DNA of 64,000 nt from Timema cristinae (Eukaryota > Arthropoda > Insecta > Phasmatodea > Timematidae), in contig JBCFYV010011164.1 in the NCBI GenBank assembly GCA_039000515.1, positions 37,403,234-37,467,233 on the forward strand, given 5' to 3'. The notes under the pieces are model-generated. The model saw nothing but the letters and a program-made list of their open reading frames with translations. It was not told where the DNA came from and made no database searches. Made by a program: the position numbers and the translations under genes. Positions 22,812 through 34,583 of the stretch are shown piece after piece (the stretch's first letter is position 1; every line of letters starts with the position of its first letter).

Positions 22812-23399
22812 GAAGTGTAGTAACACACGATGCACGAAACCAAAGTAAAGGAATTAACTGGCCAACTTTTCCTATTTTAGAATTTAAATAAAGATTAACT
22901 TATTCGTGAATACTTTATTATTTATTTCATTACTACCTTATCCGCATCCATTTTAAAATGTCTTCTAGTTCACAAAAAAAAAAAAAAAAAAATCACCAGA
23001 AAGCACGCTTTTGAAAGAAAAAAAAAACTCTTTGTATTTTTGTATGCACTTAAGTGTAAGCTGTTGAAAGGGGATAAAATCACTTGTAGAAGGTAAAAAC
23101 CATTTCTTCTTCTATGTCTGCTTGAAATTCAAGCTTGAATAATTCACACGTGATGCATTCATGCGCGTACATTATGTATACGCGCACACTACATATACTA
23201 CTCTTTACTTTGCATCCATTTTATGTTAAGAAGTTGTGGGAGCGACCGAATATAACTTATAAGCCTAGCGCAAAATTTGTCATGTACAGTGCCATCACGC
23301 TTCGTCATATAAAGCGCACTTGTGTATGTATGTATTTATACAAAAAAACACCTATTTGTTATAGGCCTACATCTAACAAATATCTAAGGAAAATAGTGT

Positions 23400-23560
23400 T
23401 ATCATCCGCATCTGTGAGCATATGGACTAAACGAGAAGATTGCTTAGTCTGGTTTGCAAGGGAGGTTGAGTTTCAAATCCCAGTAAAGGATAGGCCTACT
23501 GAGCTTTTTTTTTCTCCAAAATTGTTTCTAGCTTTTCTTACACCCTATTTATAACTTCCA
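23400..23560 (+). repeat. S3 SINE relic
   Basis: CATCTGTGAGCATATGGACT head, TTGCTTAGTCTGGTTTGCA, GAGTTTCAAATCCCAG box B relic. It underlies the end of a 139-codon open frame at 23135-23554, which is therefore not taken as a gene. Confidence 0.55.
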
Positions 23561-23584
23561 TGTTATTATTTTTTCATTGTCATG

Positions 23585-23805
23585 TTTAACTACCTATTCA
23601 GGTTATACGCATGTATAGATAATTAATCTAATATGATAGGGATGAGAAAGGAAGGATTTTATAAGTAATCTACCTGCGTTTGCGTGGAAGAAGTGTGAAA
23701 CCCACCATCAATAGACCCAACCGGAATTCAAACCCCAATCTCTCAGTCTTCAGCAGGCCAGTCTAAAACGAGTGTGACGCCTTCGTCCACTGAAGCGAGT
23801 AATTT
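23585..23805 (-). repeat. S3 SINE, moderately decayed
   Basis: On the plus strand AACTACCTATTCAGGTTATACG (tail), CTGCGTTTGCGTGGAAGAAG (body), CAACCGGAATTCAAACCCC (box B) and GTCCACTGAAGCGAGT (head). Confidence 0.75.
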
Positions 23806-23809
23806 TCCT

Positions 23810-23990
23810 TATCGCCCCTCGTCTACTTATTCAAGCTATTAGGGATGAGGAAGATATTTTAGAGGAAATTTACTCACATTTGAGTGGAGGAAGAGTGGAA
23901 CATCAATTTAGAAAAACTTTATCAGCACAAACGGCCTAGATTCAAACTACGACTGGCAATTCAAACCAAAAAATCTTGGCATTTGGACTG
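23810..23990 (-). repeat. S3 SINE relic
   Basis: CCCCTCGTCTACTTATTC tail, TTTGAGTGGAGGAAGAGTGG body and CGGCCTAGATTCAAACTACG junction/box B. It lies directly behind another minus-strand S3. Confidence 0.6.
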
Positions 23991-24298
23991 TGTAGCCACT
24001 TATGGGGTATATCTGAAATCTAGAAAAGCTATTATATACTTTCACTTGATCGTCAGTTGTCACTTTTGAAAAAATTTATAAATTTTTCGCAAGCTAAAAA
24101 GTTTTCATTAAATTCCAGAACTCCCATAACAAATATTTAAGGTTGGCTAATACAGTATTATATTACTATGTGTGTAAAATTAAACTAAACTTATCTACAG
24201 AAGCAATATTAATTTAGTTTTGACTAAAAGTAAGTTTTGCTTAAACTGCAAAAATACTGGCCCTAGCCCCACTTTAAACATCTTAGTTTATTATTCAC

Positions 24299-24515
24299 CT
24301 GCATCGGTGGGCATGCAAGTTAGGGAATAATCTTCGTCTGGTTTGGTTTACTGATTATGAAAAGGTCAGTCTGAATCTCCACCGGGTGTACTTCCCCATC
24401 TAACTTTATCTCCTCCCCTTCCTCGCAAATGCAGATGCATTTCCCTTAGATAACACCCTCTTCGAACTTACCCCATTACTGTAATATGCGAGTATCCAAG
24501 ACGGGTAGTAATACA
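24299..24515 (+). repeat. S3 SINE relic
   Basis: CTGCATCGGTGGGCATGCAA head, CACCGGGTGTACTTCC junction, CTTCCTCGCAAATGCAGATG body, TTACCCCATTACTGTAATA and tail AAGACGGGTAGTAATAC. Confidence 0.7.
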
Positions 24516-24960
24516 ACCTATTCACACGCACAATATCGTGACGCGATGCCAAGTTCGTTTCTTTTGTGACGTAATCCAGCTGTCTCTTTCCAAAGGTCTA
24601 CCTGTCGTTGAAACGGTGCGTACCTGTGTGTGTTGTAAGTATGTTGAGGGTAAATTGGGGACTGAATATTGCATCAAGTGATGTATGTAATTCATACTTC
24701 TCCATCAAACCCTGCCACTGTATATTGGGCGATTAGTCAAGCAATATTTAGGACATCAAATGTATGGTCGTTGCCGTGGATTGGCCGTATTGATGGTGTT
24801 CCTGGATTCGTGAGGATTCTGGAGAAGGTGGGTATGATATGGGGGACACATTGGGCAGCCCATTGGGGCCTGTAATCGTAAAAGGGTTAAGAACCCTTGG
24901 TATAAAGCTCCCACCGATGTGGGTGATAATTCCAATAACATTTGGACATTCGGTATAATA
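24516..24960. other. moderately GC-rich stretch, unexplained
   Basis: CG-containing sequence with TTGTGACGTAATCC at about 24564 and overlapping short open frames on both strands (about 24669-24966). No protein family recognised and no clear splice pair. It may be old unique or regulatory sequence. Confidence 0.3.
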
Positions 24961-24964
24961 CGAC

Positions 24965-25160
24965 ACTCTTTCGATGGTGAGGGAGGAAGTGAGGTTTTAA
25001 TCTCGGCCGGATGTGTTGAGATTTATTTTTCTAGGGTCATTTTCCCAACGTTATCTCCACACAAATGTGGTTACAACTAATCTAAAGTCTACCTTTACTA
25101 TCCCTATTTCTTTAGTGTAGTCATGCGAATAGTTTGGATGGGCAGGACGTGGTGCACGTA
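24965..25160 (+). repeat. S3 SINE relic
   Basis: GAGGTTTTAATCTCGGCCGG box B/junction, TTATCTCCACACAAATGTGG body and tail TTGGATGGGCAGGACGTGG, ending GTGCACGTAAAA. Confidence 0.6.
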
Positions 25161-25229
25161 AAAAATACAATAAAAATAGCTGTTATATTATACGAACTGA
25201 TTATAAAAGAAAATATTCTCCAGAAACCT

Positions 25230-25525
25230 TAGCCGGTATCTAAACCACTTTCAATCCAGGGCTAGAGACAGGCGAGCAAACCAGAAAATCAAACTCTTCG
25301 CTTTGTCGCACTGGTAATGCCGACTGGGTGTTGACTAGCATCCCGCTCAGTCCGGAACCTCCCTGCGGTGCTTTGTTTGGACATGCAAGTTCACGACCTA
25401 GGTCAACACTAACTGGTGGCTGTACGCGCATGGTAGAGGGTGTAGGAAGTTGCGGGGGGAGAGAGGCTTGCGTGCACTGCCAAACTAACCATGACCTACA
25501 CAAACAATGCATACACTAGTTACAG
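25230..25525. other. GC-rich island, unexplained
   Basis: Much richer in G+C than its surroundings, and open on both strands (minus 25512-25240, plus 25328-25519). The frames are Cys/Pro/Ser-rich and lack any domain I recognise. It could be a relic exon, a CpG-type island or a decayed transposon. Confidence 0.3.
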
Positions 25526-25779
25526 TCAACTTGATATATCCTTCTCTTACGTCAAACCGGCAATGTTGATCTAGTTGTAAGATACGTCCTTCAAAAACTT
25601 TGGCTCGTCACGACAAGTCGAGGGTCAGAGAGAGATAATTTGCATGTTTAGGGAACGCTGATTTGATCCTCAGATGCAGGTACCTAAAATGATCCTTACA
25701 TTTAATTAGCAGCGCTCGGACCAGATGTACAGAATTAATTTAATTAATACTATTTACAGAAAGAATATTAATGACCTAC

Positions 25780-25990
25780 CCCTATCGGTGGTAGTATGGT
25801 CTAACGTGTCACTTGGATTAGACTGGTTTGCCGTAGACGGAGAGATTGGGTTTTAAATCCCGATCAGGTGTACTGAGGGTATTTTTATCTCAATGGTTTC
25901 CCACTCCATCTCCACCCTAATGCGAGTCAATTTCCTCTAAAGTTCTACCTTCCTCATCTATACTCTATTAGCGTGATTAAAATGATTACG
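25780..25990 (+). repeat. S3 SINE relic
   Basis: CCTATCGGTGGTAGTATGGTC head, GGGTTTTAAATCCCGATCAGG box B/junction, GGTGTACTGAGGGTA, AATGGTTTCCCACTCC body. The tail is lost. Confidence 0.7.
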
Positions 25991-26659
25991 AAGACGTAAC
26001 TAAAATAATTATTTATTTACTTTAAGTATTTAACTAAACTTTCTGAATCGACTGATTATTCAACACACGAGAATTTTTATGAACAAGAGCGAAAGATCGT
26101 ACCAATTTTTCCGAGAAAGGTATTTTCACATACCTTCCACGGTTCTTTAACTTACCACAATCGAATGTGACCGATGGCCTTACTTCACCCCTTTCCCCCT
26201 CCCCCGAGATTTTTTAAAGTCAATTTCGTTTGAAAAATCCATCCGAGGGAAAATGAGATGATCGTATTTATTAATCAAAGTTTTATGTGAGGAATCAATA
26301 CTGTCGGCTGAGCACACAAAATGAGAAAAATATATATTCCTCCACCGGAACCAACAATATTTTTATCATAGCCTAAACACCTCAGCTGGAATAAAAAATA
26401 CTTTTGAGCTTATTTGTACACTTTAGATGCAAATAAAATTACTTTCGATCATATTTGTTCTCTATGAATATTTTGGAAATGTAACAAACTTTGCGACTCT
26501 CATTCAGATGATCTAATTAATCAAATAGATTATAGAACTAATTGAGGGTAAGCCCTTACAATACTATTTTAATAATAATTGCAATAATAATTCGTCATTG
26601 ATTGGAGCAATATATTATTCATATGAATTTGATTACCTACCACGTTACTTTAATTAAAC

Positions 26660-26850
26660 CGAAGCGGTGGCCGAACGGTTGAAATCGTTTGATTCATTGT
26701 AGTTGGTTGCTATTGACGGAAGGTCGGTGTTGAATTCCGGACGGATGCGTTAAAAGTGGTTTTCCATAATATTCCATCTCACGCGAATATGGGTGCATTT
26801 TCTCAAGATGTCTTCTTCGTCCTTACATCTTAGATAAAGTTTTCAACAGC
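26660..26850 (+). repeat. S3 SINE relic
   Basis: CGAAGCGGTGGCCGAACGGT is a well-preserved head. The box B relic is GGTGTTGAATTCCGGACGG and the body CATCTCACGCGAATATGGG. The tail is lost. Confidence 0.7.
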
Positions 26851-26944
26851 CCTTATGTTAGATTTAGAACTAACTTAGAACGATATAGTATAATTAAAAT
26901 TTCTTGTTATTTATACAACTATTCTATTTTTATGTTTTCGTTTA

Positions 26945-27165
26945 TTTGAGGTATTTAACGTGCCTTTTCTAAACAGACTGGCTATATCAGCACACGACTT
27001 ATCAACTAACTTAAATCTAGAACAGGCACAACAGCCAGTTCCCAGCCGTTAATTCATTACTGTGAAAAGAGACTCACATTTCACTATAATAAATTTTTCA
27101 CCCATGCTAGGAATCGAACCTGGGGCACTTATCTCATTATAAAGACACGCTATCCTCTGAGTATT
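26945..27165 (-). repeat. S4 SINE
   Basis: On the plus strand AGGTATTTAACGTGCC (tail), GCTATATCAGCACACGACTT, CCGTTAATTCATTACTGTG, then AGGAATCGAACCTGGGGC (inverted box B) and a tRNA-like head remnant. Confidence 0.75.
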
Positions 27166-27762
27166 TAATTTATAACACATTTTTAAAATGAAATTTCGAA
27201 TAATATTTTCAATGGGAAATATTTTAAATACCACTAAATTGTAGGCTATTTGAAAGTTTTTTGTGGTATTAAAAATGTAGGAAATTCGGTGAATTTTTTT
27301 TAAATGTGTATAACATCATGTAATTCTCTAAATTATCTTGTTGAAAAATGCTTTAATTATTTTGTGTTGATACAATATCACCATCTCTGTTAAATAATTA
27401 CGAAGAGCTAAGTCACGGTGAACACACAATATATGGCTAGTGGTCTCAGGAGACTGGAAGATAGGTTGCGGTACGACGACACTTAGTTCTAAGAAACGTG
27501 GCAGGATGTGTTCCGTGTACATTATATTACTGCTTGTTCCGAATTTCTCTGAGGCCTCTTACTGTCTTCTGTTCTGACACCTGGAGAAGGCTACCCATCT
27601 GTTGGACGTTCTCTCTGTTGTGAGCGGGGTTGGTTGGCCTCCAGTATTTTATTTAGTGTGAATGAGGTTGTAGGAAAAAATTAATACAAGATACGTAAGT
27701 GTATATTTTTGTTTAATGTTATTCTAATGGTGAAAACGTAGCTTAGGTGCGTGATCAACCCC

Positions 27763-27841
27763 AATAGGACCCCTACACGATCAGACTGTCAGTCATTATT
27801 TTATTAATACTGACAGTCTGACTGATCGTGTAGGGCCTATT
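27763..27841. repeat. short perfect-like hairpin (MITE-like)
   Basis: Left arm 27763-27793 (CCCTACACGATCAG, ACTGTCAGT) and right arm 27809-27841 (ACTGACAGT, CTGATCGTGTAGGG) are reverse complements apart from a 4-base insertion and one or two mismatches. The loop is 15 nt. Confidence 0.85.
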
Positions 27842-28469
27842 AGTTTAGTTGAGCTTTGAAACAACGGTATAGTTGGGTTCACGCTAGTAATAGTACAGCT
27901 ATGAGACAATGGTAAATTTGGGATAACGTTGTATTTGACCTTTTCTGACAAACTTTTTTCACCGCATCTCACTATCACTATAAATGGTTTTTTTTCTTAG
28001 CTGTATCTATACCTATTAGTTTCTCTTTCAGGATTGACAGGTATCGTTTCATTATCCAACAAATCACGTGGTCTTCGTCTAAATATCTCAACCAATGAGA
28101 TGCCAGTTTTACGTGTACATCATCAATGGATTCTCCTCGTTAAAACGGTGAATTGACGGAGTTATTTTCATTCAATACGGTGCGCTACTGTATCATGGAC
28201 TCGATGAAATGCGGTATCAAAAAATTGCTACAATATTGATCGAATCTTGAAACCAAGTAACCAAATAACTTGGAACATTTCTTTTCGTTAATTACGCAAA
28301 TAAAATAAGTGGAATTAAAAAAAAATTACCTGTTTTGTTTCTGAGTTCGATGTTTTAAAAATATATTATTTCAAAATATTAGGAATTGATCAGATTATAT
28401 TTCGATTTAAAATAATTCCTAGATTAGGTAAAAATTTTTGTAGTAATTGACATATATTTTCTAAGTACT

Positions 28470-28560
28470 GTGGTAGGTATATCAACAGTCAACACGACTT
28501 ATAAACTAACTCAACGTGGAATAACCTACTTTATTTAAATCATCCATCGTGACAACTTTA
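28470..28560 (-). repeat. S4 SINE fragment
   Basis: TATATCAACAGTCAACACGA and CTTATAAACTAACTCAACG match the S4 body on the minus strand. The flanks do not continue it. Confidence 0.5.
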
Positions 28561-29414
28561 ACAAGTTAGCATCACATTAATCTTCGGTTCAAAGGGTATT
28601 GGAATCGATTCCTGGCACGGTTGAAAATGTTCAGTTGTTAAATTTAGTTTCTTTCTTTACTATTGAAATTAGGAGATCCTTGTTCAATTCCTGGCTATGC
28701 TGACGAGAAATTGTTCCCTTTTCCGTGTTCATCTTTCTATCCAATTATTTAATATCTGTGTGTTTTGGGCTGGGTGTGTGGATACTGGTTTACTGTCTTT
28801 GGTTAAGTTATCTCTTTATTCATGTATTGACATAGGTTATTTGCTTAGAAAAGCTATTTTAAATACCTGTATAAAAATACACAGTCTAGAAAAATAAAAA
28901 TGGCAGCCCACGCAATGAATCACATTCTTGACTGACGGTTGACCTGTTGATCGTGGCCTACACATGAGAACGTGACTAGAAAGTATGAATTACATCATGT
29001 GAAAATACTTCATAAACTTTCACTTAAAATTTTTTCACAAATCAAATAACTTATCCTCAGAAATGCTGTCTGTACGCCAAACAAATCATAGCGGTCGTTC
29101 GCTTGAATGCAGTACATGACGTAGAACTTTCTTTATGTCAGACTCTTAAAATACATTAATCAATTGCTTACAAGGTCACCATGAAGTTCATCTGAAACTC
29201 AAATATCAGTTAATTAGTCGACTCTATCAGTTAATCTGAGTACTACAACCAAAATAGCCTATCATTTTGTTTTTATTAATATAATTTTCAATACCAAATA
29301 AACAAATAGTTAGATTTCATTTCTTAGGTTTTCAGAAATAAGTTTGAAAGATTAAAACTAAAATAATTTTACACTATCGATATTTTACTGACATTTCTGT
29401 GTCGACAGGGGTTT

Positions 29415-29640
29415 TTATCACCGCATCTGGGTCATGTGTAAATATACTAATTATGCTAATGTGTTTGGGAAGAGGAAGGTTGTATTTAAGTAAGTGTACC
29501 AGAATTTGCGTGGAGGGGAGTGTGTAAAACCACCCTTACTACACTCGACCTGGATTCTAACCCCAACTCTCCTGTCATCGGCAGTCCAGTCAATTGCAAG
29601 AGTGATGCCTTCCGGCAATGTTGTCATCTTGTTTCACTTA
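29415..29640 (-). repeat. S3 SINE relic
   Basis: ATCACCGCATCTGGGTCATG tail, ATTTGCGTGGAGGGGAGTG body, ACCTGGATTCTAACCCC box B relic and GAGTGATGCCTTCCGGC head on the plus strand. Confidence 0.65.
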
Positions 29641-30044
29641 GTCTAGTGCGTGTGTATATGAGAGAGAAAGAGAGTTAACAATGAAGAGAAACCAAATCTT
29701 ACTGAAGATATTGCTGCCAATTTCTTAGGTCAAACAATATTAATTTTCTACTTTCTAGGGAGACCTCCTAAGGTCACGTGGCCGAATGGGAAGACATATT
29801 TTGCTTCAAGTCTAAATAATTCTAGAGAGGGAAAATGTTGGGGAGATTTTTTTTAATGTACGTTGAACGACTAAATATTATGTGTAAGGATGAGGAAGAG
29901 CACGTGGAAGAAATGCAACCACAACAGCATGGAGAAAGGATGTGATAAGGCATTTACATTGCACCCTACCCAGAATTTAAACCTGAAACTCCTTGGTGAT
30001 CAAGTGTACTTAAACCCACATGGATTAATGTGGTCCATATCGTC

Positions 30045-30225
30045 ATTTGGTCTGGTTTTTTCAGTGATGGATGGAGAGGTCAAGGCTAGTCCACCGGCGG
30101 ATGTGTTTTCCCAAATGCTTTCCTACTTTCCCCAATTTACACCTCTAAATATACCTTCCTCCTTACCCCATTATTTTTAATATGCTTTTAGCCTGAAAGA
30201 GTAGTTAGACATGGTGTACATAAAA
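30045..30225 (+). repeat. S3 SINE relic
   Basis: TTTGGTCTGGTTTTTTCAG, CGGCGGATGTGTTTTCCC, CTCCTTACCCCATTATT and a tail AAAGAGTAGTTAGACATGG. Confidence 0.55.
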
Positions 30226-31200
30226 AAATAAAGTTAAATGCAAGCCCATTTATATCGTAAGGGCTCTGAAGTCGGTAATTGTTCAACATAAAGACGGTAA
30301 GAAAGGGAGTTTTCACGTCTCCATTGTTCTTATTCTACGCCCCCCATAGTGCACCGCGAAGAGAAGAACAAGGAGGGGGTGGTCTTATTGAAATAATTCC
30401 TTCCTCTCCCCCTTCTTCGTGGTTTAAGCCCTGTCTGTGTTCTAGAGTGACAAGTTATCAGAGTTTGTAAGGGGGCTCATGCCCCCCTTCTTTCCTCCGT
30501 CAACAACTCAGACTGACAACATGACAGCCCTGCATAATGTTGCCCGGGAGTGTAAGGTGGTGGGGAACATACTCTATTTAGGTTCTTGGGCTTTATTGTA
30601 TGATGAATTATTTATCTTATTAGAACCCGTGAGATTTACGTGGGAGAGGTTACTCTTGCATCTTTTAAACAGTGATTTAATTATTAACTTACCATCTGCG
30701 CGTGGAATATGTATATTGTCTAGCATGCGTGATTCCCTGGTTTGGTATTTACCAACTGCTCTGGTATAGGCATACCCCGTTATTAATACGTTAAGCTCTA
30801 GACCAGAATTCCACCCAAATTTTAAAGTTCACGGTACACTAACAGGCCTAGATTTTTTGCTCCACACTTGTCTTGTTTCTGGTACGCGCTGCTATAGCTG
30901 CAAAAAATGGATTATGCTCCTAACCCAACCGTTGTACGGTAAATCAAATTGAGAAAGAATCTACTATTTTTTCCGGAAGTAACCTCAAATGTTCCAAGGT
31001 TAAAGATTGAAGTTTTTTTGTGTGCCCGTTTTATCATTCGTAAAACTTTCATTCAAACCAATGGTAACTTGGATATACCATAACTTTAACTTACCGCTAA
31101 AACTTTTGATTTTGTCAGACGTATTAAAAATATTAGTAAGTACCAACTTAATTCGTGTTCTATGGGTCATTTTCGTTGTCATACCTAGTATTCCTCAAGT
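30226..31200. other. unassigned stretch with C/G-run blocks
   Basis: GGGGGCTCATGCCCCCC at about 30472-30487 is a small perfect stem. The frame 30479-30769 is 96 codons and begins at a non-conserved ATG, with no recognised domain, so it is not called. Nothing else is seen. Confidence 0.4.
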
Positions 31201-31209
31201 GTGTCGCTA

Positions 31210-31318
31210 TACTAAATACAAGACATCTACCTAGACCAGAATGGGATGGGCCATTTTTACATGTGAGAAACTGGCCCATTCCATACAAGTTTAGGTAGGT
31301 ATCGTCTTGTATTTAGTA
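31210..31318. repeat. hairpin element, 44-47 bp arms
   Basis: Left arm 31210-31253 (TACTAAATACAAGAC, CTACCTA, ATGGGCCA) and right arm 31272-31318 (TGGCCCAT, TAGGTAG, GTCTTGTATTTAGTA) form an imperfect hairpin with an 18 nt loop. Confidence 0.85.
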
Positions 31319-31419
31319 GGCCTATGCCACCACAAAATTAAAATTATCGTATGAGTGAAGCGTTTAAAAGAGGGATAAATATACATAATGTATTTTAAAA
31401 TATTTTGTCTAGTTTCATC

Positions 31420-31660
31420 CTGACCTGTATCTGTGGGTATGTAAGACTAAACGTCAACTCGTATGGTCTAGTTTTCCAGTGATGTGTAAACACAGGGTTT
31501 AAATTCAAGTCGAGTATACTAAGGTATTTAGTTTTAATATAACAATTTCCCCCTTTCTTCCTATACGTGAATGCGGATACATATGCCCAAAAGTATATTT
31601 TTCTCATCCCTCACGCCCCCATTTATGTAATCGAATGCAGATAAATTACTTGTTGCTTGG
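31420..31660 (+). repeat. S3 SINE relic
   Basis: CCTGTATCTGTGGGTATGTA head, TATGGTCTAGTTTTCCAGTG, CAAGTCGAGTATACTAAGG junction and CTATACGTGAATGCGG body. The tail is not clear. Confidence 0.55.
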
Positions 31661-31998
31661 TATAACTCGTTACTCTTGTGTTGTTAAAGAGGAATTTAAT
31701 TTTTTTTTTAAGTCCTTGACCTCCCCTGCAGTGTGACTTCTTAGCAGCTAGTCAAGAACCTAAAATAAAAAGTTGGGCATTACTCTGGATTTGACTAATT
31801 GACTGACCTTGCTACGAAGTGTAATATCACCTCTGATAGATGAATGAGATAAAGTAATCATCTTGAAGATGCTCACCAATACTAATAATAAAACAACTAT
31901 TTATAGTAACATACATTTGACAATATAAATATGGATTAAACAGAAAAGCTATTATATTTGTTAGTTACGCCTACAGGCGCTTCTGAATATACATTATA

Positions 31999-32100
31999 TT
32001 CTTTTAATTGAAAAATGATACCTAGACATGGGAATCGAACTTAGGACCTTCGGCTTAGTACTACAATACTCTAACCACTGTGCTATCCAGGAGTAGTCCT
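31999..32100 (-). repeat. S6 tRNA-headed SINE, minus copy
   Basis: On the minus strand CTGGATAGCACAGTGGTTAG is the head and GTTCGATTCCCATG box B, followed by TCTAGGTATCATTTTTCAA. It mirrors the plus copy at 32300-32400. Confidence 0.65.
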
Positions 32101-32299
32101 ATTCTCAGGGTCATTCTTCACTCATATTATAAGGCAGAGTCTGTGATTGACTTGTGAAAATCGTCAGCTGCATATTAATGATCAATTAAGATCACGATCT
32201 ATTAGGTAATGAAACCAACTTCAACTTGGAAGGGCTTTATGATGTCGATAATATGACAACTGTACGAATGAGCATATCACGATGGACTAAATAGCACGG

Positions 32300-32400
32300 G
32301 ACTACTTCTGGTTAGCTCAGTGGTTAAACCATTGTCGTACTAATTCAAAAGACCCGCGCTCGATTCAAATGTCCAGGTATCATTTTTCATTTTAAAGAAT
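32300..32400 (+). repeat. S6 tRNA-headed SINE, plus copy
   Basis: CTGGTTAGCTCAGTGGTTAA head, CGCTCGATTCAAATG box B and CCAGGTATCATTTTTCATTT tail. Acceptor ends do not pair, so it is not called a tRNA gene. Confidence 0.65.
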
Positions 32401-33050
32401 AAGATTAGAAATATAGCTCTTTGGTGTCTTACATTTAATAATTATAATGAAACGTTCACTTTATCTTTTTGTTATTGGGTTAACTTCTCTAACAGTTTTT
32501 TAAACTGTTAATGGCTGTGGAAAATAATTTTTCTTTCACAGTACACTCAATAACTTCACTTTTTACCAATACTTGGATTCTTCTCTACATCCCTCTCCTC
32601 CCCCATTCTCTTTTTCCATCTCTCTTCTTATACTTTTTTCCCAAAAATTTATAAATAATTGGTTTTATGAAAAACTTTGGACTACTTTACTTTTAAGAAA
32701 ACTTTAATATCAAGTTAGAATAAAATCCTTTAATAAGATGGCTTTTAACTTGCGAGCGATTGTAAGGACTTTTTATTAATCAAAGTTATGTGAAATACTA
32801 ATTTTTGTGTTATTTAACAAGGTGAAGAGTTTTATAAAATGTTAAGTCTTATCATAAAAAAAAAATTCTTTAATGGGATGGAAAAGTAATTAAACATATT
32901 AGGCGCTTTGTCACTGATCTCCCAATATTTATTTTTAATTAGACGAGGAAGATTTTCTTAACAATTTAGATATACTGTATGTAAAAAATGGTCAGTGTTG
33001 AGAAAAGTTGATCCTCAACCTAGATAATGAATAGTTAATAGTTAATGTTT
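32401..33050. other. no gene recognised
   Basis: AT-rich DNA with a pyrimidine-rich block at about 32570-32640. Nothing supportable. Confidence 0.5.
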
Positions 33051-33051
33051 A

Positions 33052-33318
33052 GTACCCGCTTCGGTGGCCGAATGGTCTAAGGTGCTACTCTCGCAATAGA
33101 CTAGACTGCAGATGACGTGAAGATCGTGGTTCAATCCCGGTCGGTTATATAGAGGGTGTTTTTTTTTCTAAATGGTTTCCCACTCTCTCTCTCTCTCTCT
33201 CTCTCTCCACGCAAATGTAGTTACACTTTCTCTAAATTCAACCTTTCTCATATCCAGCCCATTAGCGTAATTAGTACATAAGCGTATAGCCCGAACGAGT
33301 TGTAATATGCAGTGCTAA
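33052..33318 (+). repeat. S3 SINE, best-preserved copy
   Basis: Head GGTGGCCGAATGGTCTAAGG, box B GGTTCAATCCCGG (about 33129), the body interrupted by a (CT)n run at about 33184-33207, then CCACGCAAATG, CCATTAGCGTAATTAG and a tail GTATAGCCCGAACGAG. Used as the reference for S3. The head resembles class II tRNAs (Ser/Leu type), which is inference. Confidence 0.88.
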
Positions 33319-34583
33319 ACAAAATTGCACCTGTGAGCGACTGTCATCTGTACAACTTTTACTTTCCATCAAATCGCATCGAACGTTCCAACCAACAGTT
33401 AAAATGATTGAATCAACTCATATTATGGCTCATCTACAATTAATCGCTCCCACTTGTCGGTCCACTGTCCATCTTACGCGTATCTAGTTATGTTGACTTG
33501 GGTTCAGGCCTCTGTTAACCAGAATCAAATATAGTGTGATTACAATCTTAACGCATCGTCCGTTGTACTTAATTGTTCATTTTGGTTGAAGTTACATCTT
33601 ATGACAACTAATTGAAGATTGTCCCTTTTTAAACATAAAATAAACACAAGGCGTCTTACGAGTACGCATCCGACGCAACGTTTGGGCGCGACTAAGTGCG
33701 GACGAGCCATTAAATAAAAACGGGGATTCCAGTATAAAATTTTTTGTCATGAAATATCTAGATTTTATGTAAATGTGATGGTTTATTGATGTTTTTTCTC
33801 GGAAAAGTATAACTGAAATCTTCTTTATTATCCTCAAGAAGACAAAGATTATGTGAAATCTTTCATTGGCCATCTTAAAGAGAGACCCCCTTCCTACTCG
33901 TAAGGCTTTTGCGTCTAGTTGGTGACTTTATTTTGGTTTTTAATGGCGTAACTTCCCATTCGGAAAGTATTAATCAAAATTATCTATTTTTTCCTGAAGT
34001 AACTCGCATTATTTCAACAGAAATTGAACACCCTATTAGATTGATAAATAAAGGATACATTTAAAGGAAAACTATAAAGTAAAATGTTCAGGTTGTCGTT
34101 AACCTTTTGATACTTTAGACGAAGACGTATAGGCATTGAGAAGTGTAGAGCTAGACTGCTTTCATATCAAATAAGAAAGTTAGTTGCACGTTGGAAACTA
34201 TGATTGAACTTTTTAACTTCATTTAAATATGATTGATTAAATAGATAAACTATTATATTAATTAATTACTGTTGTAACAATACTGTTTTGGACCCCCTCT
34301 CATATATTAAAAAAGTAATGGATGAAGTGCATTTTTGTTTAACTGTAAATAAAATATCCTTTTAATACTTCATCCATGGACAGTCACGCGCTTTTTAGAA
34401 GTAATTTAAATATATTGCACCATAAAACTTACTTTTCTTTCAAAGATTAACTCCGTTGTATTTAGGTAAGGCATGTGACGTGCTGGCTCCCTCTACCCAA
34501 TAGGAAGCCAACAGGTCAACAGGAGTTTTTCTATTAGTTAGTTTTGACACTGGTGACAAGGGGTCCAAAAGGCAAGGGGTAGG

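Noticed and set aside
23135..23554. 139-codon open frame, the longest outside the Jockey copies
   Set aside because: Its 3' part is a decayed S3 SINE, the rest has no recognised motif, and no splice or promoter context supports it.
30479..30769. 96-codon plus-strand open frame
   Set aside because: No recognised domain, and it begins in a C-rich stem rather than a plausible leader.
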